Below, piece by piece: positions 13,773 through 17,519 of a stretch of 17,519 nt of DNA. Source of the DNA: Bacteroidales bacterium (GTDB taxonomy: Bacteria; Bacteroidota; Bacteroidia; Bacteroidales; JAADGE01); the NCBI GenBank assembly GCA_029934265.1, contig JAOZMN010000009.1, forward strand, positions 6,800 to 24,318, read 5' to 3'. Each line of letters begins with the position of its first letter. Position 1 is the first letter of the stretch. Both the position numbers and the translations under genes were made by a program. Under the pieces are notes generated by a model, which worked only from the letters and a program-made list of their open reading frames with translations, did no database searches and was not told the origin of the DNA.

Positions 13773-14639
13773 TTAATTTTTTAACTCTTCCATACAAATT
13801 TTCAAGCTGTCTTTCCAATAAGGAATTTCAATGTTGAAAGTATTTTTAATTTTTTTCTTATTAAGAATACTATACTGCGGTCGTTTTGCTTTCTGTGGAA
13901 ATTCGGAAGATTCTATTGGTATAATTTTACATTTCAATCCGGCAATTTCCATAATTTCATGAGCAAAATCGTACCACGAGCAAACACCTTCATTTGAATA
14001 ATTGTAAATTCCGGGCTTGAATTCCGTTTTTTCTGCTTTTTCGATAATTTGCATTGTAGCTTTCGCAAGGTCGCCTGCATAGGTCGGAGTCCCGACTTGG
14101 TCAAAAACAACTTTTAATTCCGTTTTTTCCTTTCCGAGCCTGAGCATGGTTTTTACAAAATTATTACCGAAACCGGAGTAAAGCCATGAAGTCCTGATAA
14201 TCATTGAATTATAAATCCCGTCCAACATTTGCTCGCCGTGCAGTTTTGTGCGTCCGTATTCCGATTGCGGATTTGTTACATCTTCCTCTGTATAAGGGAG
14301 GTCTTGCTTACTGCCGGAGTAAACATAATCGGTTGAAAAATGGATAATTTTACAATCGTGTTTTTCGGCTGTTATTGCAAGAAAAGCTACTGCGTCTATA
14401 TTTAAAATTTCCGCAGTTTCAATATCCGTTTCGGCATTATCGACGGCAGTATAAGCGGCACAATTTATAAGATATTCAGGCTTATTTTCATTAAAAAAAA
14501 GTTCTAATTTATTTATATCGGTGATGTCCAAAGTTTGAACATCTGTAAAGAAAAATTTAATACTCGGATAATTTCCGGATATTTTTTGAAGTTCGGAGCC
14601 AAGCTGTCCGGAGGCTCCGGTTACAAGTATTTTTGTCAT
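13773..14639 (-). CDS. rfbD: dTDP-4-dehydrorhamnose reductase
   Basis: 288 residues, an extended short-chain dehydrogenase. It reduces dTDP-4-dehydro-L-rhamnose to dTDP-L-rhamnose with NAD(P)H, the last step of rhamnose donor synthesis for surface polysaccharides. The N-terminal nucleotide-binding loop is T-G-A-S-G-Q-L-G (7-14). The catalytic set is T103 with D104-Y-V-Y and Y128-x-x-x-K132 (Y-G-R-T-K). D-N-A-E after A-A-Y-T-A-V is the usual RmlD pattern. Length is normal for the family. It starts 8 bp after fbp ends, so the two share a transcript. The other rml genes are not in the window. A small possibility is an RmlD-like paralogue such as a methionine adenosyltransferase regulatory-subunit homologue. 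Confidence 0.93.
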   Translation of the reverse strand: MTKILVTGASGQLGSELQKISGNYPSIKFFFTDVQTLDITDINKLELFFNENKPEYLINCAAYTAVDNAETDIETAEILNIDAVAFLAITAEKHDCKIIHFSTDYVYSGSKQDLPYTEEDVTNPQSEYGRTKLHGEQMLDGIYNSMIIRTSWLYSGFGNNFVKTMLRLGKEKTELKVVFDQVGTPTYAGDLAKATMQIIEKAEKTEFKPGIYNYSNEGVCSWYDFAHEIMEIAGLKCKIIPIESSEFPQKAKRPQYSILNKKKIKNTFNIEIPYWKDSLKICMEELKN

Positions 14640-14647
14640 TATTCAGA

Positions 14648-15661
14648 TTAATTTTTGCAAAATTTTTCCATAAACTCTTCTGCTTTTTCCACCATATTTC
14701 TCGAACCGATATAAAGCGGTACTCTTTGATGCAGTTTTTCGGGAATTACGTCTAAAATACGTGTACCTTTACCGTCTGTAGCTCTTCCGCCGGCTTGTTC
14801 TATAACGAATGCCATAGGATTTGCTTCGTAAAGTAATCTTAATTTTCCGTTCGGACTGCTGTCTGTTTTGGGATAAATAAAAATGCCTCCTTTAAGTAAA
14901 TTTCGGTGAAAATCGGCAACCAACGAACCTATATATCTCGAAGAATAAGGGCGATTTGTTTGTTCGTCTTTTTCTTGACAATATTTCAGATATTTTTTTA
15001 CTCCTTCGGGAAATTTGATGTAATTTCCTTCATTTATCGAGTATATGATTCCGGAAGCCGGCGATTTTATATCAGGGTGCGATAAGCAAAATTCACCTAT
15101 AGAAGGGTCGAGCGTGAAGCCGTTAACTCCTCTGCCTGTGGTATATACCATCATCGAAGATGAACCGTAAAGTATGTAACCGGCGGCTACTTGCTTGGCT
15201 CCTTCCTGCATAAAATCTCTTTTCTCCGCTTTATGACCTACCTCCGAAAGTCTTCTGTAAATTGCAAAAATAGTTCCTATCGAGACGTTTACATCTATGT
15301 TTGAAGAACCGTCTAAAGGGTCGATTGTTACGACATATTTTCCGTTTCTTGCAATTTCGTCTTCAAAAGCGATAAAATCTTCGTTTTCTTCCGATGCAAT
15401 TCCGCAACATTCTGCACTTGCTTGAAGGGATAAGATAAATTTTTCGTCGGCAAATACGTCCAACTTTTTTTGGTCTTCTCCTTGTATGTTAATATTTCCG
15501 GCTTCTCCGATAATATCAACCAAACCGGCTTTATTAACATCTCTGTTTACTACTTTGGCTGCCACGCCGATATGACTGAGCAATCTGGTGAGTTCTCCTT
15601 TGGCATAAGGAAAATCCGATTGTCTTTCAATAATAAATTCATTCAAAGTTTTTACTACCAT
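14648..15661 (-). CDS. fbp: Fructose-1,6-bisphosphatase class I
   Basis: 337 residues. It hydrolyses fructose-1,6-bisphosphate to fructose-6-phosphate in gluconeogenesis. Class I motifs are present in order: S-E-E-like metal ligands (S90, E91-E92), D114-P-L-D117-G-S-S-N, the substrate segment R-Y-I-G-S-L-V-A-D-F-H-R-N-L with G-G-I-F-I-Y-P, and K-L-R-L-L-Y-E-A-N-P-M-A near the C-terminus. Length matches bacterial class I enzymes. It lies directly upstream of rfbD (8-bp gap), so supply of hexose phosphate and rhamnose donor synthesis would be co-expressed. No TAnnTTTG box is evident upstream; a 64-bp MITE derivative and a family 2 remnant lie in its upstream region. Confidence 0.96.
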   Translation of the reverse strand: MVVKTLNEFIIERQSDFPYAKGELTRLLSHIGVAAKVVNRDVNKAGLVDIIGEAGNINIQGEDQKKLDVFADEKFILSLQASAECCGIASEENEDFIAFEDEIARNGKYVVTIDPLDGSSNIDVNVSIGTIFAIYRRLSEVGHKAEKRDFMQEGAKQVAAGYILYGSSSMMVYTTGRGVNGFTLDPSIGEFCLSHPDIKSPASGIIYSINEGNYIKFPEGVKKYLKYCQEKDEQTNRPYSSRYIGSLVADFHRNLLKGGIFIYPKTDSSPNGKLRLLYEANPMAFVIEQAGGRATDGKGTRILDVIPEKLHQRVPLYIGSRNMVEKAEEFMEKFCKN

Positions 15662-15707
15662 AATAATAATTTTTGTTAGATTTGATAACGTAAATCAATG
15701 GAAATCC

Positions 15708-15728
15708 AAGGTCTTATATCTTTTTAAT
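15708..15728. repeat. Decayed family 2 repeat end, interrupted by a MITE
   Basis: AAGGTCTTATATCTTTTTAAT compares with AAGGTCTTCGACCTTTTTAAT at 13454, differing only in the loop-proximal bases, so the hairpin no longer forms well. The MITE derivative at 15729 is inserted directly at its TTTAAT. Confidence 0.5.
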
Positions 15729-15792
15729 GAGTTCAGTCTAAAAAGTAGATTTTCTCGAAATCAGACCCTAAGGGTCTTTTTATACCGAACTC
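15729..15792 (+). mobile_element. 64-bp internally deleted MITE derivative
   Basis: Both ends are intact (GAGTTCAGTCTAAAAAG and CTTTTTATACCGAACTC), but only one palindrome remains (GACCCTAAGGGTC). The sequence between the two palindromes of the full-length form is gone, as expected for deletion between the two similar palindromes. Perfect TTTAAT direct repeats flank it (15723-15728 and 15793-15798). Confidence 0.88.
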
Positions 15793-15835
15793 TTTAATGT
15801 TTCTTACATATTTGTGAAAGCAACTAAATACAACT

Positions 15836-16783
15836 TTACGATATTAAAAAGTTCGAAGACATTATTTTTCGTACAATATGCTCCGAAAGTTTTTTTTCTG
15901 CTTCAAAAGTTCGTCCTGCTATATGAGGCGTTAAAATTGCTTTGTCGGAATTAATAATATATTCGAGTTCCTCAGGAATTTCTTTGTTATATAAATTTTC
16001 AAAAGATTTATTCTCATATTCAAGAACATCAAGTGCAACACCGAGAATTTTATCGTTTTTAAGTCCGGTTACAACATCTTTGGTGTTTACAACTTGCCCT
16101 CTTGCCGTATTTATCAAGTAAAAAGATTTTTTAAAATTAGAAATAAATTTGCTATTTACAAGAAATTCGGTTTTTTTTGTAAGAGGAACGTGTAAACTTA
16201 ATATATCAGCTTGCTCGTAAATTTCTTGCATACTTGCTTTTACGGCATATTTATCAGAATTTAGTTTCCGGTTAATATCATAAAACATAACTTTTACATC
16301 GAAACCTGAAATTCGCCGGGCAAAAGATTTTCCCATATTTCCGTAGCCGATAATTCCTATTGTTTTGCCTTGAATTTCGTATCCTCTGTTGGGGTTGCGT
16401 TGCCATAATCCTGCTTTTACTTCCTTATCAGCCTTACTTATATTGTGCATTAAAGAAATAAGCATTCCTACAGCGTGTTCTCCAACTGCATCACGGTTTC
16501 CTTCAGGTGAATTTATACATTTAATATTTTTATTTTCGGCATATTCGACATCAATATTTTCCATTCCGGCTCCAAGTCGTCCGATAAATTTTAAATTTTC
16601 GGCTTTGTCGATTAAATTTTTATCTATGCTGAATTTGCTTCGTATAATTAAACCTTCATATCCGGAAATAATATTTTTGAGTTCCTCAAAAGTTATATCC
16701 GGATAGTAATTACAAATAAAACCTGCATTTGTAAGTTTTATTTCTAATGAATTATCAACTTTTTCGGTGATTAAAATTTTCAT
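15836..16783 (-). CDS. D-3-phosphoglycerate dehydrogenase-like 2-hydroxyacid dehydrogenase
   Basis: 315 residues, a D-isomer-specific 2-hydroxyacid dehydrogenase. The NAD-binding fold shows G146-Y-G-N-M-G151 with D169 after the second strand, favouring NAD over NADP. The catalytic triad is R228 (N-T-A-R-G), E255 (D-V-L-E) and H287 (T-P-H-I-A-G). G-R-L-G-A-G-M-E-N-I-D (68-78) is typical of phosphoglycerate dehydrogenases. It would oxidise 3-phosphoglycerate for serine synthesis. There is no C-terminal ACT regulatory domain, so it is the short type. No serB or serC neighbour is present to confirm this, and a different hydroxyacid substrate cannot be excluded. The start lies 9 bp after a MITE-like element, with AGAAGG just upstream as a possible ribosome binding site. 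Confidence 0.85.
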   Translation of the reverse strand: MKILITEKVDNSLEIKLTNAGFICNYYPDITFEELKNIISGYEGLIIRSKFSIDKNLIDKAENLKFIGRLGAGMENIDVEYAENKNIKCINSPEGNRDAVGEHAVGMLISLMHNISKADKEVKAGLWQRNPNRGYEIQGKTIGIIGYGNMGKSFARRISGFDVKVMFYDINRKLNSDKYAVKASMQEIYEQADILSLHVPLTKKTEFLVNSKFISNFKKSFYLINTARGQVVNTKDVVTGLKNDKILGVALDVLEYENKSFENLYNKEIPEELEYIINSDKAILTPHIAGRTFEAEKKLSEHIVRKIMSSNFLIS

Positions 16784-16792
16784 AACCTTCTA

Positions 16793-16924
16793 TTGTTCAG
16801 TCTAAAAAATATTTTTTTTCAAAATCAGACCCTTAGGGTTTTAAGTAACAAGCGACAAATCAGGTGTTTGAATTAGTTAAATTTTGTTAAATCAAACCCT
16901 AAGGGGTTTTTTTATACCAAACTC
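16793..16924 (+). mobile_element. MITE-like element, 132 bp, decayed ends
   Basis: The left end reads TTGTTCAGTCTAAAAAA and the right end TTTTTTTATACCAAACTC, with the internal palindromes GACCCTTAGGGTTT and AAACCCTAAGGGG. The expected outer GAG is TTG on the left. Flanks are similar but imperfect (CTTCTA and TTCCTA); the surrounding CTTCTATTGTTC and CTTCCTATTGTTC hint at a decayed target duplication. It separates the GH114-like gene from the dehydrogenase start, both on the - strand. Confidence 0.82.
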
Positions 16925-16927
16925 TTC

Positions 16928-17519
16928 CTATTGTTCGAAATATTCAAAAGCATCAATAATATCAAGATAAACACCATCGAAACCTGCATCTATTATTTTT
17001 TTCAGATACGAACTGTCATTTCCGAAGATAATTTTCTTCCAATCGTCTTCCCAGTAACGGACTTTATAATTTCCTGCCCAATCAGTATTTTCCTTGTCCA
17101 ACCACGAAGGAGGATTACTTTTCCAATCCGAGTTCCAATAGTAACGATAATTTTCGGCTTCGCCTATACTCATATAACAAATTAACAGACGTTTACCTCC
17201 ATTTACTTTTTGTTTTAATTCTTCTATTTGTGATGCTGTAAATTCTTTTTGGTTAAAGAAAAAATCCATAATTATAAAATCGTAATTCGTATTTTTTACG
17301 GCATCAACAAATTCTTGTGCTGTAGAATATTCGTTATCCGGATTAATCAGATATAAAAAGTTTTTTGCGTCTTGCAAATTTGTAATTACAGATGTATTTT
17401 CGTTATAAATTTTTGCAGGATATGACGGAATATTATCTAATGCTCTATGGTCTGCGGCAAAAGAAACAAATCCTTTTTTCTTGTTTTGAGAATAAGAATC
17501 TTCCATTTTTTGCGTGTCT
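16928..17519 (-). CDS. GH114/TM1410-like TIM-barrel protein, 3' part only
   Basis: The frame is open to the window edge: upstream of the first ATG (17504-17506) the codons read D-T-Q-K with no stop, so that Met is probably internal and the gene starts outside. The visible 196 residues contain K-G-F-V-S-F-A-A-D-H-R near the start, N-F-L-Y-L-I-N, Y-D-F-I-I-M-D, L-L-I-C-Y-M-S-I-G-E-A-E-N-Y-R-Y-Y-W, W-A-G-N-Y-K-V-R-Y-W and G-F-D-G-V-Y-L-D-I-I-D-A-F-E-Y-F at the end. The Y-x-S-I-G-E-A-E and G-F-D-G-V-Y-L-D blocks are characteristic of the GH114 (endo-alpha-1,4-polygalactosaminidase-like) and TM1410 families, whose acidic residues lie in these strands. It stops five residues after the final motif, and a MITE-like element begins 3 bp beyond. 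I think the C-terminus is natural, but truncation remains possible. Confidence 0.75.
   Translation of the reverse strand, partial: DTQKMEDSYSQNKKKGFVSFAADHRALDNIPSYPAKIYNENTSVITNLQDAKNFLYLINPDNEYSTAQEFVDAVKNTNYDFIIMDFFFNQKEFTASQIEELKQKVNGGKRLLICYMSIGEAENYRYYWNSDWKSNPPSWLDKENTDWAGNYKVRYWEDDWKKIIFGNDSSYLKKIIDAGFDGVYLDIIDAFEYFEQ

Noticed and set aside
15677..15684. TAGATTTG, matching the -7 box, near the fbp start
   Set aside because: It is on the + strand, pointing away from fbp, with no gene to drive in that direction.
16925..17519. GH114-like gene truncated by the adjacent MITE insertion
   Set aside because: The stop codon lies before the element, and the domain seems to end naturally at the D-A-F-E-Y block; I recall relatives with the same ending. 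Not fully excluded.

Overview
The window looks like a chromosomal segment of an AT-rich member of the Bacteroidota. The support is: a type III glutamine synthetase of about 729 residues, a C-terminal type IX secretion (T9SS) sorting domain, a tmRNA tag ending in NYALAA, several TAnnTTTG promoter boxes (the Bacteroidota sigma-A -7 element) with TTG about 20 bp upstream, and almost no strong Shine-Dalgarno sequences. I cannot name the genus.

Layout. Positions 212-4090 (+) hold an arsenic-resistance operon: a thioredoxin-like lipoprotein (ArsF-like), a CcdA/DsbD-like permease (ArsG-like), the Acr3 arsenite exporter, a thioredoxin-type arsenate reductase ArsC, and a DUF318/ArsP permease that overlaps arsC by one base. 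Together these would reduce arsenate and export inorganic arsenite and possibly aromatic or methylated arsenicals. No ArsR regulator is in view. Positions 4186-4585 (-) are the tmRNA gene ssrA with its own promoter and a shared bidirectional terminator. Next come an OmpP1/FadL-type outer-membrane transporter (4810-6327, +), an unrecognised secreted protein (6804-7511, +) and glutamine synthetase GlnN (7637-9826, +).

Positions 9928-11615 (-) carry a small putative lipoprotein and a secreted protein made of two copies of one roughly 140-residue domain with three conserved cysteines. Positions 11944-13455 (+) carry a tiny CxxC protein behind an ECF-sigma-like promoter, a possible 33-residue leader peptide, and a T9SS cargo protein. 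Positions 13773-17519 (-) carry dTDP-4-dehydrorhamnose reductase (rfbD) directly downstream of class I fructose-1,6-bisphosphatase (fbp), then a D-3-phosphoglycerate dehydrogenase-like enzyme, and the 3' part of a GH114/TM1410-like TIM-barrel protein that runs off the right edge.

The most striking structure is not a gene. A family of short non-coding elements, about 130 bp when intact, is scattered through the intergenic gaps (1-54 partial, 56-186, 6609-6763, 10406-10535, 13525-13655, 15729-15792, 16793-16924). They share imperfect terminal inverted repeats (GAGTTCRGTMTAAAAAG), most carry two internal ACCCTWAGGGT palindromes, and four copies are flanked by perfect 6-bp direct repeats of different sequence, which are target-site duplications. 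They behave like MITEs, that is non-autonomous transposons. One is a 64-bp internal-deletion form. A second, unrelated repeat family built on the hairpin AAGGTCTTCGACCTT occurs at 1345-1506, 2622-2687, 6331-6363, 13454-13470 and 15708-15728, often just after stop codons, where it may act as a terminator.
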